Made by a program: the position numbers and the translations under genes
Assembly (NCBI GenBank): GCA_900317745.1
Contig: ONHW01000012.1
Coordinates: forward strand, 1 to 64,000
DNA from: an uncultured Bacteroidales bacterium
Lineage (GTDB): Bacteria; Bacteroidota; Bacteroidia; Bacteroidales; Paludibacteraceae
Length of the DNA stretch: 64,000 nt
Reading direction: 5' to 3'
Notes under the pieces: generated by a model
Database searches by the model: none
Seen by the model: only the letters and a program-made list of their open reading frames with translations
What the model was told of the DNA's origin: nothing
In this document: positions 1 through 7,498 of the stretch, one piece after another
How positions within the stretch are numbered: the first letter of the stretch is position 1
How the letters are laid out: each line of letters opens with the position of its first letter

Positions 1-1
1 C

Positions 2-23
2 ACGCGACCATCACGGGATGGAG
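2..23. repeat. 11 bp-period repeat, partial array at window edge
   Basis: Two 11 bp units are visible, ACGCGACCATC followed by ACGGGATGGAG. The first unit is identical to the two units at 20531-20552. The array may continue to the left of the window. It lies downstream of the BspA-like gene that runs on the minus strand. Confidence 0.5.
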
Positions 24-57
24 AAGCCAATTGACTTTTGGCTTCGAAAAGGGAAGG
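18..57 (+). repeat. Dispersed hairpin repeat, copy 1 (reads MEKPIDFWLRK)
   Basis: ATG GAG AAG CCA ATT GAC TTT TGG CTT CGA is shared, with few changes, with copies at 4510-4545 (minus) and 20865-20900 (plus). The DNA holds an 8 bp stem GAAGCCAA (23-30) and TTGGCTTC (38-45) around a 7 nt loop. An open frame of 43 codons continues from the ATG, but the three copies diverge after about 12 codons, so the repeated unit is more likely DNA or RNA structure than a conserved protein. The rest of the interval to 168 holds nothing else recognisable. Confidence 0.6.
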
Positions 58-168
58 CAGTCGGGGAGACTAAGCCGACCGAGAACTCCCGAGAACACCC
101 TAAGCAAAACCCAATCAAGGCAAGGATTTCTCCCTGCCTTGATTTTTGATTAGTCAGACAAATGTCGG

Positions 169-3100
169 CTACTTCACCTCCAAACCTTGGATGGTGTAAG
201 TCTTGCCGGACTTTTGGATGAACAGTTGCCCGTCGCGGATGAACTTCTGCACGCAACTATCGGTAGCGGCTTCAGGCAGAGCGGTGGAAATAGTGTATTG
301 GGCAGTAATGGTCATATCGTCCGTCACGTTGCTATAATCCTTGTCCCAACCTGCGAAGTTGTAGCCGTCACGCGACGGATCTTCAGGGGCGGTGGCAGCT
401 GTGCCATAGTGCACCTTGTCCGAACCGAGGATCGTGCCGTCATAATCCACGAACGTAACCGTGTAGAGGTACTCGCCGCGCGTGGTGAACGACATCTCCA
501 AACCATACACCTTAGCGCCATTGACTACGGCGTACGTGCGGTACTTATATACCGTGCCCTCGTCCAGATTGGTCAGTGTAACCTTCATGCTTATGCCCGT
601 AGCCTGCACGCTCTGGTGCTCGCCGATGGCGTTTTGGTATGCACGAGCAGGTGCGTTGTTCGCTCCTTCGGGGATAACGCGGCTCTCAGCCCAATACTCG
701 AAGCCTTGTTCGGTGAACTCGTCTGAACCTGCGAGTGCGTAGCCTTTGAGCGTAGCTTCGGTCTCGGTAACTGCTGAAGCGGCGTAGGTGTACATCACGG
801 GATCGAACTCCACGGCATCATCGCCGGTGAAGATGTACTGCCAGTCGCCGTAGTAGGTGTTGCCGGCAGTCGATTGGTAGAACGCGCGGTACTTGTAATA
901 TACATCGTCCTTGAGTCCTTTCAGTCGCCCTGCCATCGTGCCGTTGGCTACCGGGCAATAAACCTTTGTGCCCGCCATCGCATCGGGTGCGTTCTCACGT
1001 TTCCACTCAAAGCCGCAGTTGACCTCTGCATCCGACATGTTCGTCTCCGCCAGCAGGATAGCGGTGGTAGCCGAAATAGGTTTGGCTGGCTTTGTTGTCA
1101 ACTCAAGAGAAGCGGTAGTGAAAGAATAAGAGATTACATCGCTATCTCCTTCAAGAGTCTTGACATAGAAAGGAACATTAGCGTAAGTGTTGTTAGGCTC
1201 TAAGCCGATATATTCGATGATATTCTCCGCATACACCTCGCCCCCTGCTATACCAGACTGTGATATATGCGTAGCATCATCGTTGTTGCCTAAAATGACG
1301 GTGGCAGAAGTGGCACCAACGGTGGAAGTGATATGAGAATCAATAACATGCACATTGATGCGATAATTGTAGTGAGACTGGTACCACTGTAACGCTCCAT
1401 AAGGAACATATACAGGAATCGTGGTGTATGTTGTTTTCTCCCAATTATATCCAACATATTCGTACACTAGACCGGAGTAGTTGTGATAGAATGTAGTAAG
1501 CCCACCACCGGACCCATACTTCAATTCACAGTTGGCGTTCTTGAGAGTGAGAGAGCTGAGAAATACGCAACTATAAAATGCATGCTGACCTATAGTATGT
1601 ACTGTTTGCGGTACAATAACACTTCCAACGCTACTTCCACGAAAAGCGTCTTCGCTGATTTTTATTACACGCCAGTATTCGCCTTCCCAATATACACTAT
1701 CTGGAATAATTATGGTACCGGCATACTCATCATAAGTATTAGCTGCTTCACCTCGATATGTTACTTCTGCATAATGTTCTTTTGGGTTGAACGTGTAGTA
1801 AATGTCATTTACATTCATACCCAACTGACCAATAGTGATATTCTTTACAATAGAGTCTCCGCACTCCTCACTATAAAAAACAAGACGGTAGTCTCCTGCA
1901 CTTAAGTTAGAAAGTGAAGCATTTCTAATGCCGTTTAAAGTGTAATAATATTCTCCGTCATAGTTTGTAGACTGATCTGTCATATAATATGAAATCGAAC
2001 CTGAATTTTTAGTATCATAAACATCCTTTTTCGTAATGTTAAAATCTGGTAATTTTTTCCATGTTACATTCATACTTACTATACTATCGCATCCATTGAC
2101 GCTTACAAGTTTCCTTGTCCATATTTGCTTCCCATTTGGAGTTTTCTGCAAATTGCATTGTACACCATCAATAATTAGTTCTTCATTATAGCACAAAGTA
2201 GTGTCGGGAAGGACGATGTTATAAACGCCTTCTATATTATAATTACAATTGTCTAAAGCATGTGTTCCAATTTCCGTTTTGCAGTTTTTAATAGTTATCT
2301 CTGCGTTTACCATTCCACTGCATAAATAGGCAGGAACGTATTCAACCTCATCACCAAAGGTAAATAATATTATTTGAGACCGAATATTGTCAAATGGTGA
2401 GGAAGTGCTTGTGAAATCAGCACAACGTATAGCATTCCACACTATTGAGGTCAAACTGCTGCATTCGTAGAAAGCCTTCTCTCCAATGCTTGTGACGCTA
2501 TTGCCGATCGTCACAGAGGTCAAACCGCTGCAACCATCGAAAGCATAATTTCCAATGCTTGTGACGCTATTGGGAATCTCAACCGAGGTCAAACCGCTGC
2601 AAAAAGAGAAAGCATACTCTCCAATGCTTGTGACGCCATTGGGAATCGTCACAGAGGTCAAACTGCTGCAATACCAGAAAGCATAATCTCCAATGCTGGT
2701 GACGCTATTGGGAATCGTCACAGAGGTCAAACTGGTGCAATCATAGAAAGCCCCACCTCCAATGCTTGTGACGCTATTGGGAATAATAACTGAAGTCATA
2801 CTACTGCAATCTGCGAAAGCACTACTTCCAATCCATATTGTTCCGTCTTTTATTGTATAGGCTGAAAACGTTTTATCAACAGCCTCTACTAAATAGGTAT
2901 CTGCATAACGGATGTTATCTATCACCGGTAAACTATTGCAACCGGAGAAAGCACTACTTCCTATGCTTGTGACGCTATTACCAATCGTTACAGAGGTCAA
3001 ACTGCTGCAATCCTCGAAAGCACGATATCCAATGCTTGTGACGCTGTTGGGAATAGTCACTGAGGTCAAACTGCTGCAATCATAGAAAGCGCCATATCCA

Positions 3101-3519
3101 ATGCTTGTGACACCATCACTAATTATTACCGATGTGATTGATGAACGACTTGAATACCATGGAGCAGACGATGAATAATCTGTCATCGCTCCTGTTCCGC
3201 TGATGGTTAGTACGCCTTCATCGGAGAGAGTCCATGTCAGGTTTTCGCCGCAAGTGCCACTGCTTTCGGCGAAAAGAGTGCCTACACTTGCCACGATGGC
3301 AAGCAAGAATGTAAAGCGGTTAATTATTTGGGTTAATTGACAAGTTATGTACGCATATATACATACGAAAAGCGTGAAGTCCGTCTGTTCTTCACGCCAA
3401 TCAAGGGCTTCGCAATCCCCGCAAAAAGTAGAAAAACAACCGAAGTCCACGCCCGATATGCAAACCCTCCCACCCATGATTCGGGCGGGGACAGATTGAT
3501 TACATATCCACGAGGACAT
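169..3519 (-). CDS. BspA-like leucine-rich repeat surface protein; start codon uncertain
   Basis: A large secreted surface protein. After a hydrophobic signal-like segment (NRFTFLLAIVASVGTLFA) come a GTCGENLTWTL-type domain, at least eight 23-residue LRR_5 units of the form SLTSVTIPNSVTSIGxxAFxxCS (DNA about 2440-3150, 69 bp units of high identity), a middle region with Fn3-like character, a Listeria-Bacteroides repeat (VTFVDYDGTIL to GWDKDYSNVTDDMTI) and a C-terminal tail ending GKTYTIQGLEVK. BspA proteins bind host or matrix proteins; the ligand here is unknown. The frame is open to 3519, but the 65 residues before the signal segment look non-coding. No ATG, GTG or TTG lies in frame just before the signal segment, and the best placed initiator would be ATT at 3324. 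The gene may therefore use a rare start or have a damaged 5' end. Confidence 0.85.
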   Translation of the reverse strand: MSSWICNQSVPARIMGGRVCISGVDFGCFSTFCGDCEALDWREEQTDFTLFVCIYAYITCQLTQIINRFTFLLAIVASVGTLFAESSGTCGENLTWTLSDEGVLTISGTGAMTDYSSSAPWYSSRSSITSVIISDGVTSIGYGAFYDCSSLTSVTIPNSVTSIGYRAFEDCSSLTSVTIGNSVTSIGSSAFSGCNSLPVIDNIRYADTYLVEAVDKTFSAYTIKDGTIWIGSSAFADCSSMTSVIIPNSVTSIGGGAFYDCTSLTSVTIPNSVTSIGDYAFWYCSSLTSVTIPNGVTSIGEYAFSFCSGLTSVEIPNSVTSIGNYAFDGCSGLTSVTIGNSVTSIGEKAFYECSSLTSIVWNAIRCADFTSTSSPFDNIRSQIILFTFGDEVEYVPAYLCSGMVNAEITIKNCKTEIGTHALDNCNYNIEGVYNIVLPDTTLCYNEELIIDGVQCNLQKTPNGKQIWTRKLVSVNGCDSIVSMNVTWKKLPDFNITKKDVYDTKNSGSISYYMTDQSTNYDGEYYYTLNGIRNASLSNLSAGDYRLVFYSEECGDSIVKNITIGQLGMNVNDIYYTFNPKEHYAEVTYRGEAANTYDEYAGTIIIPDSVYWEGEYWRVIKISEDAFRGSSVGSVIVPQTVHTIGQHAFYSCVFLSSLTLKNANCELKYGSGGGLTTFYHNYSGLVYEYVGYNWEKTTYTTIPVYVPYGALQWYQSHYNYRINVHVIDSHITSTVGATSATVILGNNDDATHISQSGIAGGEVYAENIIEYIGLEPNNTYANVPFYVKTLEGDSDVISYSFTTASLELTTKPAKPISATTAILLAETNMSDAEVNCGFEWKRENAPDAMAGTKVYCPVANGTMAGRLKGLKDDVYYKYRAFYQSTAGNTYYGDWQYIFTGDDAVEFDPVMYTYAASAVTETEATLKGYALAGSDEFTEQGFEYWAESRVIPEGANNAPARAYQNAIGEHQSVQATGISMKVTLTNLDEGTVYKYRTYAVVNGAKVYGLEMSFTTRGEYLYTVTFVDYDGTILGSDKVHYGTAATAPEDPSRDGYNFAGWDKDYSNVTDDMTITAQYTISTALPEAATDSCVQKFIRDGQLFIQKSGKTYTIQGLEVK

Positions 3520-3830
3520 TCATCGTTGCTGTCTGGACTTTTTGCTGAATTTTGCGAAGATTCTGATTGGTCGCAAACAACGTCAATAAACGCCTTTTTA
3601 TGTCATGTTGCCCTTGTTTTTACATCCTCGGGCAGGGGATGCACCGGTTGTTACGCTGACGGTGGCAGCGGTTATAGTGGCTTATATCTCTATTCCAAGG
3701 CTTTCTTCAAACGCTGACCCGCAGCTTCTGAAGAGTTGAAGTTCAACATGCTGACCAAATGACTGCAGGGGTGCGATGTAAAGTGGCTTGTCTCATATCG
3801 TTGGTTTTACGTATCCATGACAGAGTGTTA
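3520..3830. other. Intergenic stretch without a convincing gene
   Basis: No family is recognisable here. A plus-strand frame (3337-3717, 126 codons) is open across the 5' end of the BspA-like gene and this gap, but it has no recognisable domain, no promoter and an unusual composition, so it was not called. No TAnnTTTG promoter was found for the BspA-like gene in this interval. Confidence 0.4.
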
Positions 3831-4064
3831 CTATTCTGTCACTCCTATTTCATAGAGATATTCAGGAGCAAGATCAGCACCATTCGCCCACTCAATGGTG
3901 ACCGGCGTCAATGCATACTGAATAAACTGCTCTTTGTCGCGCAAAGGGCCAAAAACCTCACCTTTCAGGTGCGGCTCTAAATCAACTACCTTATGAACGC
4001 CATCGCTGAAAGTGAGTGCTAAACGGTAGTCGCCTTGATAGTCAACATCTTTTACGCGCAACAT
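3831..4064 (-). CDS. DUF2442 family protein
   Basis: A 77-residue protein of the DUF2442 type: an N-terminal strand pair (LRVKDVDYQGDYRLALTFSDG), the typical VDLEPHLKGEVFGPLRD segment, and a C-terminal TIEWANGADLAPEYLYE. DUF2442 proteins are small and are often encoded next to DUF4160 genes, as here, where the partner ends 6 bp upstream. The pair resembles toxin-antitoxin modules in size and organisation, but no activity is established, so this is only an inference from context. It is the second gene of a two-gene minus-strand operon. Confidence 0.85.
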   Translation of the reverse strand: MLRVKDVDYQGDYRLALTFSDGVHKVVDLEPHLKGEVFGPLRDKEQFIQYALTPVTIEWANGADLAPEYLYEIGVTE

Positions 4065-4070
4065 AACTTA

Positions 4071-4328
4071 TTATTTTAATGGTTCTATTCTTCCTATTTG
4101 TTTACCTTCCTGAGCACTCTCCCAAAGAGAGAGAATTTCCTGCTCATGCAAATCTATCCATTGATTAACTTTACTGATAACTTTTGCCGGAGCCTGTCCG
4201 TCCACAATGCGATCCAACACGCTTATGCTGCATTCGTAGTCACCGTATGTAAAATGGACATGGGGTGGATTGTGGTCTTTCCAATAAAGGCAAATAATTA
4301 TTCCATAAAAACGACTAATTTCCGGCAT
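4071..4328 (-). CDS. DUF4160 family protein
   Basis: An 85-residue DUF4160 protein, with the family signature MPEISRFYGIIICLYWKDHNPPHVHF-like N terminus (here split by a short loop), followed by the YGDYECSISVLDRIVDGQAPAK segment and a helix with W and E residues (WIDLHEQEILSLW). It is the first gene of an operon with the DUF2442 gene. A good promoter sits about 30 bp upstream. The function is unknown; DUF4160/DUF2442 pairs are found in many accessory regions and may be toxin-antitoxin-like. Confidence 0.85.
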   Translation of the reverse strand: MPEISRFYGIIICLYWKDHNPPHVHFTYGDYECSISVLDRIVDGQAPAKVISKVNQWIDLHEQEILSLWESAQEGKQIGRIEPLK

Positions 4329-4356
4329 AACGAGTTGGTTTTAATATTTTACCTCG

Positions 4357-4388
4357 CAAAGATACAAAAAAAAAATGATATTTGCAAA
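4357..4388 (-). promoter_or_regulatory. Bacteroidota promoter for the DUF4160-DUF2442 operon
   Basis: Read on the minus strand: TTTG (4388-4385), 20 bp spacer, TATCTTTG (4364-4357). This matches the Bacteroidota primary sigma consensus TTTG/TAnnTTTG. The predicted start of transcription leaves a leader of roughly 20 nt. Confidence 0.8.
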
Positions 4389-4509
4389 TAAATCTGCACA
4401 AAACAATGTATTTTTCAAAAAAATCACAAATCTCTTGCAAATGTGCATTATTTTTTGTAACTTCGGCACGCCCCTATATCTATGTCGTGGCGACGCTCCC
4501 CGCTGCCAC

Positions 4510-4545
4510 TTCCTTTCGAAGCCAAAAGTCAATTGGCTTCTCCAT
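4510..4545 (-). repeat. Dispersed hairpin repeat, copy 2 (reads MEKPIDFWLRK)
   Basis: On the minus strand this reads ATG GAG AAG CCA ATT GAC TTT TGG CTT CGA AAG GAA. The 8 bp stem arms are GAAGCCAA (4518-4525) and TTGGCTTC (4533-4540), as in copy 1. The frame closes after 21 codons, against 43-44 codons in the other copies. It lies between the DUF4160 promoter and pheS. Confidence 0.6.
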
Positions 4546-4591
4546 CTCCGAAGGTACTGCAAGGCAATGCAGGGCATTTAGGCAGTTGCTC

Positions 4592-4710
4592 TCCCGAAGA
4601 AAAATATTGCTGGCGCAATGACTTTTTTAGTTGAGCAGTCTATCTTTCGTGCAAGCCCGAGATAGTCCGCTCCACAAAAAAATGCACGTGTGTGCAATTT
4701 TTCTTCGGGA
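4592..4710. other. Long nested hairpin (about 119 nt) in front of pheS
   Basis: Outer arms TCCCGAAGAAAAAT (4592-4605) and ATTTTTCTTCGGGA (4697-4710) are perfect complements. Nested inside are TTGC/GCAA, a T6/A6 pair (4623-4628 with 4676-4682), GAGC/GCTC (4633-4636 with 4669-4672) and CTATCT/AGATAG (4640-4645 with 4660-4665) around a 14 nt loop. It stops 3 bp before the pheS promoter. It could be a small miniature element, a structured RNA or a transcription barrier; its strand cannot be decided from the sequence. Confidence 0.55.
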
Positions 4711-4713
4711 AAG

Positions 4714-4745
4714 TTTGCAAATGTCATTTTTTTTTAGTAACTTTG
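4714..4745 (+). promoter_or_regulatory. Bacteroidota promoter for pheS
   Basis: TTTG (4714-4717), 20 bp spacer, TAACTTTG (4738-4745). The predicted leader to the pheS start is about 80 nt. No T-box or leader peptide was recognised in it. Confidence 0.8.
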
Positions 4746-4831
4746 TAGGCTTTTTATGGGCGGCAACGAATTTTATCGTCACTTCTTCGGATAAATAGTG
4801 TCGCCAACAACTTCGAATAAAACATATATAT

Positions 4832-5872
4832 ATGAACATAACTGAACGTATATCCGGCTTACTGAGCCAAATCGAATGTATGAGTGCCGCCAATGCCGAA
4901 GAACTGGAGGCATTGCGCATCAAGTATCTGAGCAAGAAAGGCGAGATAGCCTCGCTGTTCTCCGAGTTCCGCGACGTACCCAACGAGCAGAAAAAGGAGT
5001 TAGGCGCCCAGCTCAACGCCCTGAAGGACAAAGCTACCGAGCGCATGAACGCCCTGCGCGAGCAGTTTGAGCAGGCTGCACAGTTGCAGGACAAACCCGA
5101 CCTGACGCGTACACCCGACCCTATCGCATTGGGTACACGTCACCCGCTGTCACTTGTGCGCGAGGAGATAATCGACGTATTCTCACGCATCGGATTCGTG
5201 GTGGCTGACGGACCGGAAGTAGAGGACGACCGCCACGTATTCGGCATGCTCAACTTTGCCCCCGAACATCCGGCACGCGACATGCAGGACACATTCTTTA
5301 TCGAGAAAGAACCCGGCATACAGAAGCCTACCGACATCTTGCTCCGCACGCATACGTCGAGCATTCAGACGCGCGTCATGACCCAGCAGAAACCGCCTAT
5401 CCGCGTGCTTTGCCCGGGTCGCGTATATCGCAACGAGGCGATCAGCGCACGCGCACACTGCTTCTTCCACCAGATAGAAGGTCTGTACATCGACAAGAAC
5501 GTCAGTTTTGCCGACCTACGCGAGGTGCTGCTGTATCTGGCGAAAGAACTTTTCGGACCGGAAACGAAGATTCGTCTGCGTCCGTCGTATTTCCCCTTCA
5601 CCGAACCCAGCGCAGAGATGGATATATCATGTAACATCTGCGGCGGTACGGGTTGCAGTTTCTGCAAAGGTACAGGCTGGGTGGAGATCCTCGGCTGCGG
5701 CATGGTTGACCCAAACGTACTGGAGAGCTGCGGCATTGACTCGAAGGTATATAGCGGTTACGCCTTCGGTATGGGTGTGGAGCGCATCACGAACCTCAAG
5801 TACAGAGTGAAGGATCTGCGTCTGTTCTCGGAGAATGATGTTCGTTTCCTCCGCCAGTTTGAGTCGTGCTAA
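4832..5872 (+). CDS. pheS: Phenylalanine--tRNA ligase alpha subunit
   Basis: Charges tRNA-Phe together with the beta subunit (PheT, not in this window). The 346-residue length is normal. The N-terminal coiled-coil domain (about 1-85) binds tRNA. The class II catalytic core follows: HPLSLVREEIIDVFSRIGF, motif 2 PIRVLCPGRVYRNEAI, FFHQIEGLYID, RPSYFPFTEPSAEMDI and motif 3 YAFGMGVERITNLKY. The pair of CxxCxGxGCxxC-like cysteines (CNICGGTGCSFCKGTGW) is typical of the family in this phylum. It has its own promoter. The three-copy hairpin element begins on the last base of its stop codon. Confidence 0.97.
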   Translation: MNITERISGLLSQIECMSAANAEELEALRIKYLSKKGEIASLFSEFRDVPNEQKKELGAQLNALKDKATERMNALREQFEQAAQLQDKPDLTRTPDPIALGTRHPLSLVREEIIDVFSRIGFVVADGPEVEDDRHVFGMLNFAPEHPARDMQDTFFIEKEPGIQKPTDILLRTHTSSIQTRVMTQQKPPIRVLCPGRVYRNEAISARAHCFFHQIEGLYIDKNVSFADLREVLLYLAKELFGPETKIRLRPSYFPFTEPSAEMDISCNICGGTGCSFCKGTGWVEILGCGMVDPNVLESCGIDSKVYSGYAFGMGVERITNLKYRVKDLRLFSENDVRFLRQFESC

Positions 5873-5975
5873 TTTTGGCTTTTATGGACATCTTTGCGCT
5901 TTTGTTTCGGTCATTATGTCCCAACATAACTCCCTCAACAGAAAAGCCCAAATCTGCCTCATAAAATTCCAAAAT
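5872..5975 (+). repeat. Three-copy nested-hairpin element, copy 1 (pheS/lpdA)
   Basis: A 104 nt unit related to those at 39908-40008 and 48603-48705. The outer stem is ATTTTGG-c-TTTTATG (5872-5886) with CATAAAA-tt-CCAAAAT (5960-5975). The middle stem is TTTG-c-GCTTTT with AAAAGC-c-CAAA. The apical stem is TTATGT (5914-5919) with ACATAA (5924-5929). A conserved TTCGGTCA precedes the apical stem and an ACTCC follows it. All three copies start at or right after a stop codon and point in the direction of the flanking genes. Confidence 0.8.
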
Positions 5976-5993
5976 CCCTATTAAGAATACGAC

Positions 5994-7418
5994 ATGAGAT
6001 ACTTTTTAGCAATCATAGGTGGCGGTCCTGCCGGATACACGGCAGCCGAACTCGCATCCAAAGCCGGCAAGGATGTTATCCTGTTTGAGCAAACTGCTCT
6101 CGGCGGCACATGCCTGAACATAGGTTGCATACCTACCAAATCGCTCCTGTACGGCGCCAAGCAGTTTTACAACGCCACGCACGCGCAGAAGTACGGCGTG
6201 ACTGCCGGCAGTGTGACCTTTGACTTCGCAGCCATGCAGAAGCGCAAGATCATCGTTGTGCGCAAACTGGTGGCAGGCATTCGTCAGCGCCTGAACAACG
6301 AGCATTGCACGATGGTCAACGGCGCAGCCGCTGTGCTCAGCCGCACGGACGAACAAGTGACAGTCTCCTGCAACGGTGAGACCTACGAGGCGGAGAACCT
6401 GATGATCTGCACCGGCTCAACGAACTTCGTGCCGCCCATCCCCGGCATACAGGACAATCCTGCCATCTGGGACAGCACCGATGCACTCGCTGCCACAGAA
6501 CTGCCCGCATCCGTTATCATCGTAGGCGGCGGAGTGATAGGCATGGAGTTTGCCACGCTCTACCATGAACTTGGCGTATCTGTCACCGTGATCGAAGCTA
6601 TGCCGACTATCCTGCCTAACCTGGATCAGGAGGTTGTGCAGATCCTGCTCGACAAGTACCGCAAAGCCGGTATCAACATTCTTACTTCCACCAAAGTTGA
6701 GGCAATAGAAGGGAATACAGTAAAACTCTCAACGAATGAACTTCCCTCAACGCTAAACTCTCAACACTCAACTTTATCTGCCGACAAGATCCTCGTTTCC
6801 GTCGGTCGCCGCGCCAACCTAAAGGGGCTGGAGGCACTCACGGATATCGAACTTAACCGCGGTGCTATCGTGGTGGACGATTTCATGAAGACGAACCTGC
6901 CGAACGTGTATGCCTGCGGCGATGTGACCGGCAAGGTTATGCTCGCTCACGTAGCCTCGCGTCAGGCGGAAGTGGCTGTAGGCCGCATGCTCAAGCAGAT
7001 TCCGCTGCAACGTATCGCTTACAACGCTATCCCTTCGGTCGTTTATACGAATCCCGAGATTGCTTCCGTGGGACTGACCGAACAGCAGGTACGTGATTTC
7101 TACACCGAGATGGAAGGCGAAGCAGGCATTGCCAAAGCCGGAGGTATAGAAGCGTTCTACGAAGTAAAGAAACTGCCGATGACTTTCTCCGGACGATTCA
7201 TGGCGGAGAACGACGGCGAGACCGGATTATGCAAACTCCTTGTGGACAAACGCAACAAGACCGTACTGGGCGCACACCTGATCGGTAATCCTGCATCGGA
7301 ATTCATCGCAGCTGCCTCGTTTGCGGTGCGCATGGGTTACACTGTAGCGGAGATGCAACAAGTGGTATTCCCCCACCCGACGGTCTCGGAGATACTGCAT
7401 GAGACGCTGAATGGTTAG
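5994..7418 (+). CDS. lpdA: Dihydrolipoyl dehydrogenase (E3)
   Basis: Reoxidises the lipoyl arms of 2-oxo acid dehydrogenases or the glycine cleavage system with NAD. FAD-binding GGGPAGYTAAELA is at residues 8-20, and the redox disulfide GGTCLNIGCIPTKS is at about 40-53. The NAD-binding VGGGVIGMEFATL is at about 177, followed by the second FAD motif NVYACGDVTG and the C-terminal interface HPTVSEILHE with the catalytic His-Glu pair. Length 474 is slightly long. The excess includes residues about 245-261, a stretch encoded by CTCAAC-type low-complexity repeats (6726-6776) that looks like an in-frame repeat expansion in a loop before ADKILVSVGRR. It follows the hairpin element after pheS. Confidence 0.95.
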   Translation: MRYFLAIIGGGPAGYTAAELASKAGKDVILFEQTALGGTCLNIGCIPTKSLLYGAKQFYNATHAQKYGVTAGSVTFDFAAMQKRKIIVVRKLVAGIRQRLNNEHCTMVNGAAAVLSRTDEQVTVSCNGETYEAENLMICTGSTNFVPPIPGIQDNPAIWDSTDALAATELPASVIIVGGGVIGMEFATLYHELGVSVTVIEAMPTILPNLDQEVVQILLDKYRKAGINILTSTKVEAIEGNTVKLSTNELPSTLNSQHSTLSADKILVSVGRRANLKGLEALTDIELNRGAIVVDDFMKTNLPNVYACGDVTGKVMLAHVASRQAEVAVGRMLKQIPLQRIAYNAIPSVVYTNPEIASVGLTEQQVRDFYTEMEGEAGIAKAGGIEAFYEVKKLPMTFSGRFMAENDGETGLCKLLVDKRNKTVLGAHLIGNPASEFIAAASFAVRMGYTVAEMQQVVFPHPTVSEILHETLNG

Positions 7419-7494
7419 TTGAGGGTTTGAGGGTTTGAGAGTTTGAGGGTTTGAGGGTTTGAGGGTTTGAGGGTTGAGGGTTTAGAGTTTAGAG
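7419..7494 (+). repeat. 8 bp tandem repeat (TTTGAGGG) in the nadA leader
   Basis: About nine slightly varied copies of TTTGAGGG start directly after the lpdA stop and run to 5 bp before the nadA ATG. The tract fills the whole spacer between the genes. Related TTGAG-rich sequence is found at 28435-28483 and, in the other orientation, within lpdA (6726-6776). Slippage would change the distance between the genes but no reading frame. Confidence 0.85.
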
Positions 7495-7498
7495 AAAT

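Noticed and set aside
2440-3150. Regular repeats of 69 bp that could suggest a CRISPR array or tandem repeat element
   Set aside because: They encode the 23-residue LRR_5 units of the BspA-like protein in frame, with no unique spacers.
3337-3717. 126-codon plus-strand frame upstream of the BspA-like gene
   Set aside because: It overlaps the BspA 5' region, has no promoter or domain and an odd composition. Could be reconsidered if homologues exist.
4746-4831. T-box or attenuator leader for pheS
   Set aside because: The 80 nt leader lacks T-box sequence and a Phe-rich leader peptide.
5872-5975. Reading the three-copy element as a simple intrinsic terminator
   Set aside because: The stems are long and interrupted, no U-run follows the last arm, and the genes on either side run the same way.
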